Source: Hydrogenophaga sp. 2FB
GTDB lineage: Bacteria > Pseudomonadota > Gammaproteobacteria > Burkholderiales > Burkholderiaceae_C
NCBI RefSeq assembly: GCF_005503365.1
Contig: NZ_SCML01000008.1
Location: forward strand, 1 to 64,000
Direction of reading: 5' to 3'
Length of the DNA: 64,000 nt
The notes under the pieces were generated by a model. The model had not been told where the DNA came from, ran no database searches, and saw only the letters and a list, made by a program, of their open reading frames with translations. Positions 25,270-33,789 of the stretch are shown here, one piece after another (positions within the stretch are counted from its first letter, which is position 1; every line of letters begins with the position of its first letter). The translations under genes were made by a program, and so were the position numbers.

Positions 25270-26082
25270 CTACCGCGTCGATTGCCGGATGATGAAGCTG
25301 CAGGTCGCCAGCAGGAGCTGGGCGCATTCCAGCAGGTTGTGCTCCATGCGGTGGCGCGGCCCGGCGATGGCGATGGCCAGGGTTTCGCTGTGCACGTTCA
25401 GGAACGCCGACACCGCCCACACATCGGCCACGTTTTCGCCCCGGCTCACGAAGTAGCCACGCTTGCGGCTGGCGGCGATGTCATCACCCAGGCTCTCCGG
25501 GCTGATCAGCGTGGCGCCCGTGATCGCGGGCAGGTGCCGGTGCGCGATCTGCGCGCGCATTTCCGGCTCCTTCAGGCTGCCCAGCAAGGCCTTGCCGATG
25601 GCGCTGGAGTGCAGGGGCTTGAACTCGCCCGGCCGGGCGGAGTAGCGGATGGAGTGCGTGCTCTCCACCACCTGCAGGTAGATCACCGCATCGCCCTGGC
25701 GCTTGCCCAGGATCACGGTTTCGCGCGACGTGTCCCGAAGGCGTTCGAGCAGCGGCACCACGCGTTCCATGAACGGGTCGCTGTCCTGGATCTCGCTGGC
25801 GATGTCGAAAAGCCGGCGCGTGGGGTACAGCGCGCGCGGGCGGCTCAGCGAATAGAGGTACCCGCGCGCCGTGAGCGTGCCCACGATGGCGTGGCAACTG
25901 CTCTTGGGAATGCCCGTCGCCTCGGCCAGGTCGGTGAGCGACAGCGGTTTTCGCATCTTCTGGAACATCTCGAAGACGTCCAGCACACGCTCGACGGCCG
26001 TCACGGCGAGACCACCGGCTTTGGCGGTGGGGGTTGCCGTTTGTTCAGCATCCTGAACGATGGGGTCGAATTCCGGACTCAT
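25270..26082 (-). CDS. IclR-family regulator of the mutase operon
   Basis: A 270-residue regulator. The winged helix spans about residues 25-85 (LSLTDLAEATGIPKSSCHAI) and the IclR effector domain follows, with EFKPLHSSAIGKALLGSL and FVSRGENVADVWAVSAFL. It is transcribed away from the crotonase-mutase operon with 72 bases between the starts, and a TTCGA-N4-TCGAA palindrome lies in that gap. It is likely the ligand-responsive repressor or activator of the operon. Confidence 0.9.
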   Translation of the reverse strand: MSPEFDPIVQDAEQTATPTAKAGGLAVTAVERVLDVFEMFQKMRKPLSLTDLAEATGIPKSSCHAIVGTLTARGYLYSLSRPRALYPTRRLFDIASEIQDSDPFMERVVPLLERLRDTSRETVILGKRQGDAVIYLQVVESTHSIRYSARPGEFKPLHSSAIGKALLGSLKEPEMRAQIAHRHLPAITGATLISPESLGDDIAASRKRGYFVSRGENVADVWAVSAFLNVHSETLAIAIAGPRHRMEHNLLECAQLLLATCSFIIRQSTR

Positions 26083-26104
26083 AGGGTGTTTTAGACCTGG
26101 TTTG

Positions 26105-26118
26105 TTCGATATCTCGAA
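26105..26118. promoter_or_regulatory. Palindrome TTCGA-TATC-TCGAA
   Basis: Perfect 5-bp arms with a 4-base spacer, in the gap between the IclR gene and the first gene of the mutase operon. Symmetry and position fit an IclR operator that controls both directions. It differs from the TTCA-N5-TGAA family found elsewhere in the window. Confidence 0.5.
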
Positions 26119-26154
26119 TAAGCGTTCTTCCCGCTGGACGAAAGCCAATCTAGC

Positions 26155-26964
26155 ATGAAAGCCATGCAGACCACAACACAACCCATTGCAACGAGCGGAC
26201 CCATCCGCATCTCGGCGCGCGCCCCGGGGGCCACCTGGCTCACCGTCGACCGTGCCGACAAACACAACGCCCTCGCGCGCCCGGTGCTCGCGGCCCTGGC
26301 CGACGCGGTGCGCGAGGCCGGCGCCCGAGCCGGCGCGCGCTACATCGTGATCAGCGGCGCGGGCGACAAATATTTCGCCGCCGGTGGCGACCTGCGCGAT
26401 CTCGCGAACGTGCGCGACGAGGCCGCGGTGCAGGCCATGATGGAAGAAGCCGGCGGCGCGCTCGACGCGATCCGGCACTGCCCGGTGCCGGTGCTGGCCT
26501 ACCTCAACGGCGACGCCATCGGCGGCGGCGCGGAACTCGCGCTGGCCTGCGACATGCGGCTGCAGGCCGCACACGCCCGCATCGGCTACATCCAGGCTCG
26601 CCTGGCCATCACCTCGGCCTGGGGTGGCGGGCCCGACCTGTTCCGTCTGCTCGGCCCGGCGCGCGCGATGCGCATGATGGCCCGCGCCGAACTGGTCGAC
26701 GCACCCACCGCATTGCATTGGGGACTCGCCGATGCGGTGATCAGTGACGGTCCGCAGGGCAGCGACGTTACCCACTTCCTCAAACCCCTGGACGCCTGCG
26801 CGCCACAGGTGCTGCGCGGCATCAAGGCCCAGGCCATCGCGGCGCGCCAGGGCCTGGCCTGGCCCGCGCACCGCCGCGTGGAGCAGGACCACCTCGCACG
26901 GACCTGGTTGCACGACGACCACTGGGCCGCCTCCGACAAACTGCTCAACAAGGCCACCGCATGA
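26155..26964 (+). CDS. Enoyl-CoA hydratase/isomerase (crotonase) family
   Basis: A 269-residue crotonase. Seen are DRADKHNALARPVL, the oxyanion-hole segment YFAAGGDLRDLAN (CoA binding), and YLNGDAIGGGAELALACDMR. The pair of glutamates that activates water in true hydratases is not clearly present: after GGGAELALACD the second position reads YIQARLAITSAWGGG. This could point to a decarboxylase or lyase (methylmalonyl-CoA-decarboxylase-like), in keeping with the mutase that follows. It is the first gene of the operon and overlaps the mutase start by 4 bases (ATGA). Two in-frame ATGs (26155 and 26164) are possible starts. Confidence 0.88.
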   Translation: MKAMQTTTQPIATSGPIRISARAPGATWLTVDRADKHNALARPVLAALADAVREAGARAGARYIVISGAGDKYFAAGGDLRDLANVRDEAAVQAMMEEAGGALDAIRHCPVPVLAYLNGDAIGGGAELALACDMRLQAAHARIGYIQARLAITSAWGGGPDLFRLLGPARAMRMMARAELVDAPTALHWGLADAVISDGPQGSDVTHFLKPLDACAPQVLRGIKAQAIAARQGLAWPAHRRVEQDHLARTWLHDDHWAASDKLLNKATA

Positions 26965-28586
26965 ACAGCCGAGATCCCATTGCATCGGCCTTGCCCGCCG
27001 AGCCCGAGCTGGGCCCCATCAGCCGCACCGGCATTCCCGTGCCCACCATGGTCGATGCCTCGGCCGTGAACCAGGAGAACATCGGCAAGCCGGGCGAATA
27101 CCCGTTCACGCGCGGCATTTTCCCCGACGGCTACCAGGGCAGGCTCTGGACCATCCGCCAGTACTCCGGCTTCGGCACCGCCGAGGAAAGCAACGAACGC
27201 TACAAGTTCCTGCTGGAAAAAGGCCAGACCGGTCTGTCGGTCGCGCTCGACCTGCCCACGCAGTGCGGCTACGACCCGACCCACCCGATGGCGCGGCCGG
27301 AGATCGGCAAGGTCGGCGTGTCGCTGTCCAATCTGAGCGAAGCCGAGATCCTGTTCAAGGACCTGGACCTGTCGAAGATCTCGACCTCGTTCACCATCAA
27401 CGGCACGGCCGCGATCATCTATGCGATGTACCTCGCCGTCGCCGACAAGCAGGGTGTGCCGCGCCACAAGCTCACGGGCACGATCCAGAACGACATCCTG
27501 AAGGAGTACGTGGCGCGGGGCACCTGGATCTTCCCGGTGCGGCCCTCGATGCGCCTGATCGCCGACTCCATCCTGTACTCGAACGACGTCACGCCGCGCT
27601 TCAACCCGATCAGCATCGCGGGCGCGCACGTGCGCGATGCCGGCGCCACTGCCGCCGAAGAGATGGCCTACACACTGGCCAATGGCCTGGCCTATGTCGA
27701 CGAGCTGAGCCGGCGCGGTGGCGACGTGGAGAAGTTTGCCAAGCGCCTGTCGTTCTTCTTCTACGTGCACATGGACTTCTTCGACGAGATCGCGAAGTTC
27801 CGTGCCGGGCGCCGGCTCTGGGCGCGCTTCATGAAAGAGCGTTACGGCGTGCAGGACCCCAAGGCCCAACACTTTCGCTTCGGCGTGGTGTGCGGCGGCA
27901 GCTCGCTGGTGGCGCCGCAGCCCTACAACAACGCGGTGCGCGTGGCGGTGGAAACCATGGCCGCGGTGTTCGGTGGCGCGCAATCCATCTTCACCTGCGC
28001 CTTCGATGAAGCGTTCCAGATCCCGACCGAGTTTTCGGCCGAGCTCGCGGTGCGCACGCAGCAGATGATTGCTTTCGAAAGCGGCATCGCGCGCACGGTG
28101 GACCCACTGGGCGGCAGCTACTTCCTCGAGCAGCACACCGACCGCATGGAGGAAATGATCCTCAAGGTCATGGGCGAGATCGACGCCTACGGCGGCGTGG
28201 TGCCCGCCATCGAGGACGGCTGGCTCCAGCTTCGCCTGGCCGAACGCGGCCTCGAACGCAAGCTCGACACCGACGCCGGCCGCCACGCCGTGATCGGCCA
28301 GAACTACTTCAGCAAACCCGGCGAAAAGATCGAGGTCGGCGACGTCTTCAAGCTCGATCCCACGATCGCGCAGCGCGCGCTTGAAAAGTACCAGCGCGTG
28401 AAGGACACCCGCAACCAGGCCGCGGTGGACGCCTCGCTGACCCAGCTGTCGGCCGCGGCCGCGCAGGACCGCGAGAACGTCATGCCCTGGCTGGTGGAGT
28501 GCTGCCACGCTTACGCCACCGTCGAAGAGATGGTGGATTGCCTCAAAAAGGAATGGGGCGAATTCAAGGAACCGGTGAACCTATGA
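26961..28586 (+). CDS. B12-dependent acyl-CoA mutase, large (catalytic) subunit
   Basis: A 541-residue TIM-barrel protein of the methylmalonyl-CoA mutase superfamily without its own B12 domain, like the large subunits of isobutyryl-CoA and 2-hydroxyisobutyryl-CoA mutases. Motifs: WTIRQYSGFGTAEESN (64-78, with the Tyr of the methylmalonyl-type active site at 68), LPTQCGYDPTHP (98-109), LTGTIQNDILKEYVARGTW (171-189), SIAGAHVRDAGA (218-229) and VVCGGSSL (309-316). Compared with known mutases, the YH of SISGYH is AH here, the usual HRGYD is QCGYD, and the HTQTGGSSL-type loop reads VVCGGSSL. These surround the acyl group, so the substrate is probably not methylmalonyl-CoA. The next gene supplies the B12 domain, overlapping by ATGA. 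Confidence 0.9.
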   Translation: MNSRDPIASALPAEPELGPISRTGIPVPTMVDASAVNQENIGKPGEYPFTRGIFPDGYQGRLWTIRQYSGFGTAEESNERYKFLLEKGQTGLSVALDLPTQCGYDPTHPMARPEIGKVGVSLSNLSEAEILFKDLDLSKISTSFTINGTAAIIYAMYLAVADKQGVPRHKLTGTIQNDILKEYVARGTWIFPVRPSMRLIADSILYSNDVTPRFNPISIAGAHVRDAGATAAEEMAYTLANGLAYVDELSRRGGDVEKFAKRLSFFFYVHMDFFDEIAKFRAGRRLWARFMKERYGVQDPKAQHFRFGVVCGGSSLVAPQPYNNAVRVAVETMAAVFGGAQSIFTCAFDEAFQIPTEFSAELAVRTQQMIAFESGIARTVDPLGGSYFLEQHTDRMEEMILKVMGEIDAYGGVVPAIEDGWLQLRLAERGLERKLDTDAGRHAVIGQNYFSKPGEKIEVGDVFKLDPTIAQRALEKYQRVKDTRNQAAVDASLTQLSAAAAQDRENVMPWLVECCHAYATVEEMVDCLKKEWGEFKEPVNL

Positions 28587-29002
28587 GCGAAGCAGTCAAA
28601 ACCGCGCGGCCCCTGTCCGGCAAACGCATCCTGGTGGGCAAGCCCGGCCTCGATGGGCACGACATCGGCGCCAAGATCGTCGCGCTCACGCTGCGCGACG
28701 CAGGCGCCGAGGTGATCTACACCGGACTGCGCCGCAGCCCCGGCCAGATCGCCCAGGTGGCCGTGGACGAAGGCGTGCACGCGGTGGGCCTGAGCATCCT
28801 CTCGGGCAGCCACAAGGAACTGGTGGCCGACGTGATCGCCGAGCTCCACAGCCGCAAGGCCACGGACGTGAAGGTCTTCGTGGGCGGCACCATTCCGGGT
28901 GACGACCATGCCGAGCTGCACGCGCTGGGTGTGGCCGCGATCTTCACCGCCGACATGCCGCTGGACACCGTGGTGGCACGCCTCGCGGAGCAGCTCGCAT
29001 GA
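28583..29002 (+). CDS. Acyl-CoA mutase, small B12-binding subunit
   Basis: A 139-residue adenosylcobalamin-binding domain. The ligand motif D-x-H-x-x-G appears as GLDGHDIG (Asp24, His26, Gly29), followed by VHAVGLSILSGSHKELV and VFVGGTIPGDDHAEL, the expected Rossmann-like elements that hold the nucleotide loop. Length and gene order match the small subunits of heteromeric mutases. It overlaps the large subunit and the CoA-transferase by 4 bases each (ATGA), so the two mutase chains should be made in step. Confidence 0.93.
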   Translation: MSEAVKTARPLSGKRILVGKPGLDGHDIGAKIVALTLRDAGAEVIYTGLRRSPGQIAQVAVDEGVHAVGLSILSGSHKELVADVIAELHSRKATDVKVFVGGTIPGDDHAELHALGVAAIFTADMPLDTVVARLAEQLA

Positions 29003-30204
29003 GCGTCGCGCCGGGTCGCCCCAAGCAAGCTCGCACCGCAGGCGAAGCCGAAGGTACACCAGTGACCACAGGCACCTCGCGCGGCCCGCTGGCGGGCCTG
29101 CGGATCATCGAGGTCGGCCACATGCTCGCAGGCCCCTATTGCGGCCTGCTGCTGGCCGACATGGGTGCCGAGGTCATCAAGGTCGAACCGCCCGAGGGCG
29201 ACATCGCGCGCCGCGTCAGCCCGCACTTCATCGGCCCGCACAACGCCTACTTCGCGAGCCTGAACCGCAGCAAGAAAAGCGTGGTGCTCGACCTCGCGTC
29301 CGACGCCGGGCGCGAGGCGCTGCACACCCTGGCGCGCGATGCGCACGCGCTCGTGACCAACCTGCGCCCCTCGGCCATCCGCAAGCTCGGCCTCACGTAC
29401 GCGGCACTCGGCGCGGTCAACCCCAAACTGGTGTGCGTGGCGCTGACCGGCTACGGCCTGGACGGCCCCTACGCCGAGAGCCCGGCCTACGACTACGTGA
29501 TCCAGGCGCTCACCGGCGTGATGGCCCTCACCGGCGACCCGAGCGCGCCACCCACCAAGGCCGGCTACTCCGCGGTCGACAACTCCGCCGGCATGGTGGC
29601 GGCCATGGGCCTGCTGGCCAAGATCATCGAAGGACAAGGCGGGCAGGTCGATGTCGCCATGTACGACGTGATGCTCTCGCAGCTCAACTACCTCGCCGGC
29701 GCGGCCCTCAACACGGGCGAGATCGTGGAGCGCCTGGCCAACTCCTCGCACCCCTACATGGTGCCGGCGCAGATCTTTCCCACCGCCGACGGCTGGCTCA
29801 CGCTCTTCATCACACACGACAAGTTCTGGCGCAAGTTCTGCGGCGAGGTGAACCAACCCGCGTGGGTGGACGACCCGCTGTTCGCCACCATGGAAGCGCG
29901 GCGCGCCCACCGCGCGCCGGTGCTCGCGGCCATCGGCGCCGTGCTGCGGACGGCGGACGCCGCGGAGTGGGTTCGCCGCCTCGCGCCGCTGGGCATCGTG
30001 GTGTCCGAGGTCGGCACGCTGGCCGCGGCGCTGGACGCCGATCTCACGCGCTCGCGCGGTCTCGTGGTGCCGCTGGGCGATGGTGATGTGCCGCTGCGCG
30101 CCATCGCGAGTCCGCTGAAATTCGAGGGCTACACGCCGAGTTACGGTCTGCCGCCGCTGCTCGACCAGCACCACGAGGCCGTGTTCGGAAAGGCCTTGGC
30201 GTGA
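28999..30204 (+). CDS. CaiB/BaiF-type (class III) CoA-transferase
   Basis: A 401-residue family III CoA-transferase. Key elements: LAGLRIIEVGHMLAGPYCG, LADMGAEVIKVEPPEGD, SLNRSKKSVVLDL, VCVALTGYGLDGPYAES, and the catalytic Asp in GQVDVAMYDVML (Asp223). It would transfer CoA from a donor such as succinyl-CoA or a cycle product to the incoming acid, making the mutase substrate or regenerating it. Start at ATG 28999 overlapping the small mutase subunit; the first 25 residues are a Pro/Ala-rich extension. Confidence 0.9.
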   Translation: MSVAPGRPKQARTAGEAEGTPVTTGTSRGPLAGLRIIEVGHMLAGPYCGLLLADMGAEVIKVEPPEGDIARRVSPHFIGPHNAYFASLNRSKKSVVLDLASDAGREALHTLARDAHALVTNLRPSAIRKLGLTYAALGAVNPKLVCVALTGYGLDGPYAESPAYDYVIQALTGVMALTGDPSAPPTKAGYSAVDNSAGMVAAMGLLAKIIEGQGGQVDVAMYDVMLSQLNYLAGAALNTGEIVERLANSSHPYMVPAQIFPTADGWLTLFITHDKFWRKFCGEVNQPAWVDDPLFATMEARRAHRAPVLAAIGAVLRTADAAEWVRRLAPLGIVVSEVGTLAAALDADLTRSRGLVVPLGDGDVPLRAIASPLKFEGYTPSYGLPPLLDQHHEAVFGKALA

Positions 30205-31124
30205 GCGAGCGCGAGACCCTGGACCGCCACGCCCTGGGCCGCGCCCTCACTGCGCTGGCCAACGCCAGCGCGAACGACATGCTGGCGCGGGCCGACAGCA
30301 GCGCGCCCGCCGAGCGCGCGCGCCGCATCGGCCTCACCGGCGCACCGGGCGCGGGCAAGAGCACGCTGGCGGGTCATCTGGCCTTGCACCGCGCGCGCGG
30401 TCAGCGCATGGGCGTGCTCGCGGTCGACCCGAGCAGCCCGAAGTCCGGCGGCGCGATTCTGGGCGATCGCATCCGCATGGACGATCTCGCGGGCAGTCCC
30501 GATCTCTACATCCGCTCGATCGGCTCGCGCTCCACGTCCGATGGCCTGTCGGACAACCTGCCCGAGATGCTGGACCTGATGGACGCGCACGGTTTCGACG
30601 AGGTGCTGCTCGAAACCGTGGGCGTGGGCCAGGCCGAATACGCGGCACGCGCGCAGGTGGACACGCTGCTGCTGGTGCTGCTGCCCGAAAGCGGCGACGT
30701 GGTGCAGGCCATGAAGGCCGGCATCATGGAAATGGCCGACATCTTCGTGGTCAACAAATGCGACCTGGCGGGCGCGCAGAAGATGGCCACCGACATCCAG
30801 CGCATCGCGGCCGTGTCGCGGCGCGAGCCGGATGCCTGGCAACCCAGGGTGCTGCTCGCGTCCAGCGGCAAGCCCGAGACCATCGAGGCGCTGTCGCAGG
30901 CCATCGACGCGCACCAGGCCTGGCTCGCGGCCTCGCCGCGCCGCGCCCAGCTGCAGCTGGAGCGCGCGCGCTACCGCTTGCGCCGCGTCGTCGAGCGGCT
31001 CGTGGCCCGCGCCATCACGGCGCTGGACGTCCCGATTTTTGACACCTCGATGCCCCAACAGCTGGCGCATGTGATCGAGGCCCTTCAGCGCAGCGCCGGC
31101 GATACAACGGAGACAACACCATGA
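30201..31124 (+). CDS. meaB: MeaB/ArgK-type GTPase, mutase chaperone
   Basis: A 307-residue G3E-family GTPase that protects and reloads B12-dependent mutases. It has the P-loop GAPGAGKST (47-55), GVLAVDPSSPKSGGAILGDR (switch region), SIGSRSTSDGLSDN, and NKCD as guanine specificity motif. The GTG start at 30201 overlaps the CoA-transferase stop (GTGA). Presence in the same operon strongly supports a real adenosylcobalamin-dependent mutase. Shorter at the C-terminus than some MeaB proteins, with the dimerisation region partly reduced. Confidence 0.92.
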   Translation: MSERETLDRHALGRALTALANASANDMLARADSSAPAERARRIGLTGAPGAGKSTLAGHLALHRARGQRMGVLAVDPSSPKSGGAILGDRIRMDDLAGSPDLYIRSIGSRSTSDGLSDNLPEMLDLMDAHGFDEVLLETVGVGQAEYAARAQVDTLLLVLLPESGDVVQAMKAGIMEMADIFVVNKCDLAGAQKMATDIQRIAAVSRREPDAWQPRVLLASSGKPETIEALSQAIDAHQAWLAASPRRAQLQLERARYRLRRVVERLVARAITALDVPIFDTSMPQQLAHVIEALQRSAGDTTETTP

Positions 31125-32083
31125 ACCCGATTTTGTTGAAGTTCGCTGCCACCGCCGCGCTGGGCCTGGCCCTGGCCGGCGCGGCGCGGGCCTTTCCGAC
31201 CCAGCCCGTGAAAATCATCGTGCCGCAGACGCCCGGTGGTGCCTCGGACACGCTGGCGCGTGTCATCGCGCAGAAGCTGGCGGAGAAGTGGGGCCAGCCC
31301 GTGGTGGTGGAAAACCGCGCGGGTGCGGGCGGCAACATCGGCATGGAAGGTGTGGCGCGCGCCGCGCCCGACGGGCATACGCTGCTGATGAGCTACTCGG
31401 GCACGCACGCCATCAACGGCGCGCTCTACAAGAAGCTGCCATTCGATCCGGTCAAGGACTTCGAGCCGGTGGCCACGCTGGCCACCTTGCCCTTCGTGAT
31501 CGTGGCCCGCAGCGGCGCGAAGCACGGCAGCGTGGCCGACGTGATCGCCGCGGCCCGCAGCGGCCCGCTCACCTACGGCTCGGCGGGCAACGGCTCGGTC
31601 AACCACCTGCTGGGCGTGATGTTCGGCCAGGCGGCGGGCATCAAGCTCACGCACGTGCCTTACCGGGGCGCGGCGCCCGCGATGCAGGACCTGCTGGCGG
31701 GCCAGATCGATCTGGTGTTCACCAGCCTGCCCTCGGTGTCGGGCGCCATCAAGCAGGGCAGCTTGCGGCCGATCGCACTCACCAGCCGCCAGCGCGCCGC
31801 CGCGTTCGGCAACATTCCGACCATCGCCGAGGCCGGCTTCAAGGACTTCGACGTCAATCCCTGGTTCGGCCTGTTCGCCCCCGCGGGCACCCCGCTCTCG
31901 GTGATCCGCAAGATCAACGCGGACGTGAACGAATTGCTGAAGTCGCCCGATGTGATGGAGAAATTCACCGGTCAGGGCGCCGTGCCCTTTGCCACAGATC
32001 CGCAGCAGTTCGGCTCCATCCTGCGCGACGACATCACCAAGTGGGCCGAGGTGGTCAAGTCATCCGGCGCGAGCCTGGACTGA
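31121..32083 (+). CDS. Bug/TctC-type periplasmic receptor
   Basis: A 320-residue receptor with signal peptide MNPILLKFAATAALGLALA and the Bug fold: VKIIVPQTPGGASDTLARV, VENRAGAGGNIGMEGVARA, LMSYSGTHAINGALY, VPYRGAAPAMQDLLAGQ. It starts at an ATGA overlap with meaB, after GGAGACAACACC. No TctA/TctB permease is linked, as is common for orphan Bug proteins. It probably binds the acid that the operon degrades. Its last 24 bases overlap the convergent PanE-like gene. Confidence 0.9.
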   Translation: MNPILLKFAATAALGLALAGAARAFPTQPVKIIVPQTPGGASDTLARVIAQKLAEKWGQPVVVENRAGAGGNIGMEGVARAAPDGHTLLMSYSGTHAINGALYKKLPFDPVKDFEPVATLATLPFVIVARSGAKHGSVADVIAAARSGPLTYGSAGNGSVNHLLGVMFGQAAGIKLTHVPYRGAAPAMQDLLAGQIDLVFTSLPSVSGAIKQGSLRPIALTSRQRAAAFGNIPTIAEAGFKDFDVNPWFGLFAPAGTPLSVIRKINADVNELLKSPDVMEKFTGQGAVPFATDPQQFGSILRDDITKWAEVVKSSGASLD

Positions 32084-33067
32084 AGCCTCCAGTCCGCGCA
32101 GCAAGCTCAGAAGCACGTCGATGCGGGGAACGGCCACGCTGGCGTCACGGGCAAACCTTTGCACCTGACCCAGAATGGCCTCGCTCTCGGTGCGCGCGCC
32201 CGCCAGAACGTCCTGCAACATCGAAGGCAGCATGGGTTGCGTGGCCTGGCCACCCATGGCACCGCCGCGCAGCGGCGCTTCGCGTGCCTCGGCCGCGTGG
32301 TCCGCGATGTCATGGCCCTGCGCGGCCGCGATCGCCACGATCTCGTCGATCACACCGTGGCACAAGGCCACCAGCCCGGGCTGTTCGGCCAGTCTTCCGA
32401 TGGGCAGGCGCGTGAGGGCGCACACGCTGTTGAGCGGCGCGTTGCGCAGCAACTTGGTCCAGATCTCGCGGCGCACATCGCCAGGGGTCTCGGCGTGGAG
32501 GCCCGCGCGCTGGGCGAGTGCATGGACCGCGTGCAGCCGCGCCGAGGCCCGGCCATCGGGCTCGCCAAAGATCCAGCGGTTGTTGGCCACATGCTCGATC
32601 ACGCCCGGACCCACGCGCCGGTTGGCCGAATAGACGACGCAACCCAGGGCGCGCTCGGGCCGCACCTGCTTCCACAGCGCGCCATCCGGGTCCAGCAACG
32701 GCAGTGGCGTGGCGCCCGTGCTCGCGCCACGGAAAGTCCACCACCAGGGAATGCCGTTGGTCACAAAGACCGCCGTGCCACCCGGGGCCATCAGGTGCGC
32801 GATGTCGGCCGCGGCGGCGGGCAGTGCGTGCGCCTTGAGCGCAACGAAGACCAGATCCTGCGGTTGCAGCTTCTGCGCAGAGGCCACCACCTGAACGGGG
32901 AAGGCGCACTTGCGCACACCACCCTCCACCAGCGTGAGACCGTGCTGAGCGATGGCGCTGCCATGCGCGCCGCGCGCCACGATGGAAAGACAGTCCAGGC
33001 CCGAGGCCAGCAGTTTCGACGCGAGGTATCCGCCCACAGCGCCCGCGCCGAAGACGCAGACCTTCAC
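32060..33067 (-). CDS. Ketopantoate reductase (PanE/ApbA)-like NADP enzyme
   Basis: A 335-residue reductase with GTG start at 33067, chosen because MKVCVFGAGAVGGYLASKL begins there and the stop of the upstream RraA gene overlaps it (GTGA). Seen are the Rossmann motif, VFVALKAHALP, FVTNGIPWWW, the catalytic Lys region RREIWTKLLRNAPLNSVC, and PSMLQDVLAGARTESEAI. It is a second, diverged member of the family in this window; the other is at 19080. As the last gene of the hydroxyacid block it may reduce the 2-oxo acid released by the RraA aldolase or its precursor. Its 3' end overlaps the Bug gene of the mutase operon. Confidence 0.85.
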   Translation of the reverse strand: MKVCVFGAGAVGGYLASKLLASGLDCLSIVARGAHGSAIAQHGLTLVEGGVRKCAFPVQVVASAQKLQPQDLVFVALKAHALPAAAADIAHLMAPGGTAVFVTNGIPWWWTFRGASTGATPLPLLDPDGALWKQVRPERALGCVVYSANRRVGPGVIEHVANNRWIFGEPDGRASARLHAVHALAQRAGLHAETPGDVRREIWTKLLRNAPLNSVCALTRLPIGRLAEQPGLVALCHGVIDEIVAIAAAQGHDIADHAAEAREAPLRGGAMGGQATQPMLPSMLQDVLAGARTESEAILGQVQRFARDASVAVPRIDVLLSLLRGLEASVQARAG

Positions 33068-33774
33068 GCCGGGTCGTCGAAGGCGGCGTCGACTTCCACC
33101 ACGCCAAGACGGGCGTAGGCCGCCGCTGCTCCGCTCAGGTCCCACACCGTTGCGCCTTTGCGAATCGCGTCGGCGGCCTCGCTTTCCTTGCGCATCTTGA
33201 CCTGTGCGGCGGCGACCACCGCGGCGGCTTCGTCGCGCGGCAGCACCAGCACGCCGTCGCCGTCGGCCACCACCAGATCACCGGGGCGCACGAGCACGTC
33301 GCCACAGCTGATCGGCACGTTCACACCGCCACCCTTGCCCTTGTCTGCGTGCACCGGCCAGATCTGCGTGGCCCACACGGCCATGCCCATGCCGATCACG
33401 TTGTCGACGTCGCGCACGCAACCCTGGACCACCACGCCGGCCAGACCGATCTCACGCGCATAGGTGGTGGCCACATCGCCCCACTGTGCGGCCGAGGTCT
33501 CGCCCAGACAGGTCACGACCAGCACGTCACCCGGCTGCGCCAGGCGCAAGGCGCGGTGCATCATGAGGTTGTCGCCCGGTTGCGTGAGCGCGGTGATGGC
33601 CGGGCCCGCGATGCGCGCGCCTGGCGTCACGCGCCGCATGCGCGGCGACATGAGTCCGCTGAAGCCCAGGTGGGCGGTGCTTTCGTGGAGGTCGGCCACG
33701 GTCACGTCCTGCGCTTGCGCGCAGACGCTGGCGGCCACGCGGTTGACGCGCAGGAAAACGGACGGTTGGTTCAC
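33064..33774 (-). CDS. RraA-type 4-hydroxy-2-oxo-acid aldolase
   Basis: A 236-residue member of the HMG/CHA aldolase family. The active-site segment VVVQGCVRDVDNVIGMGM carries the conserved Arg-Asp, followed by the metal-binding VVADGDGVLVLPR. Known relatives cleave 4-hydroxy-4-methyl-2-oxoglutarate or 4-carboxy-4-hydroxy-2-oxoadipate to pyruvate and a second oxo acid. It is 15 bases from the TauD-like gene upstream and overlaps the reductase downstream. RraA-like ribonuclease regulators share the fold, but context favours the aldolase. Confidence 0.85.
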   Translation of the reverse strand: MNQPSVFLRVNRVAASVCAQAQDVTVADLHESTAHLGFSGLMSPRMRRVTPGARIAGPAITALTQPGDNLMMHRALRLAQPGDVLVVTCLGETSAAQWGDVATTYAREIGLAGVVVQGCVRDVDNVIGMGMAVWATQIWPVHADKGKGGGVNVPISCGDVLVRPGDLVVADGDGVLVLPRDEAAAVVAAAQVKMRKESEAADAIRKGATVWDLSGAAAAYARLGVVEVDAAFDDPA

Positions 33775-33789
33775 TGGGGGCTTTCTCGT

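Noticed and set aside
22348-26094. 1248-codon plus-strand frame across DctQ, DctM and the phytase-like gene
   Set aside because: Shadow frame: it spans three well-supported genes on both strands and has a low-complexity composition.
26083-26154. Cobalamin riboswitch before the mutase operon
   Set aside because: The gap is only 72 bases, contains a palindrome instead, and is too short for the aptamer.
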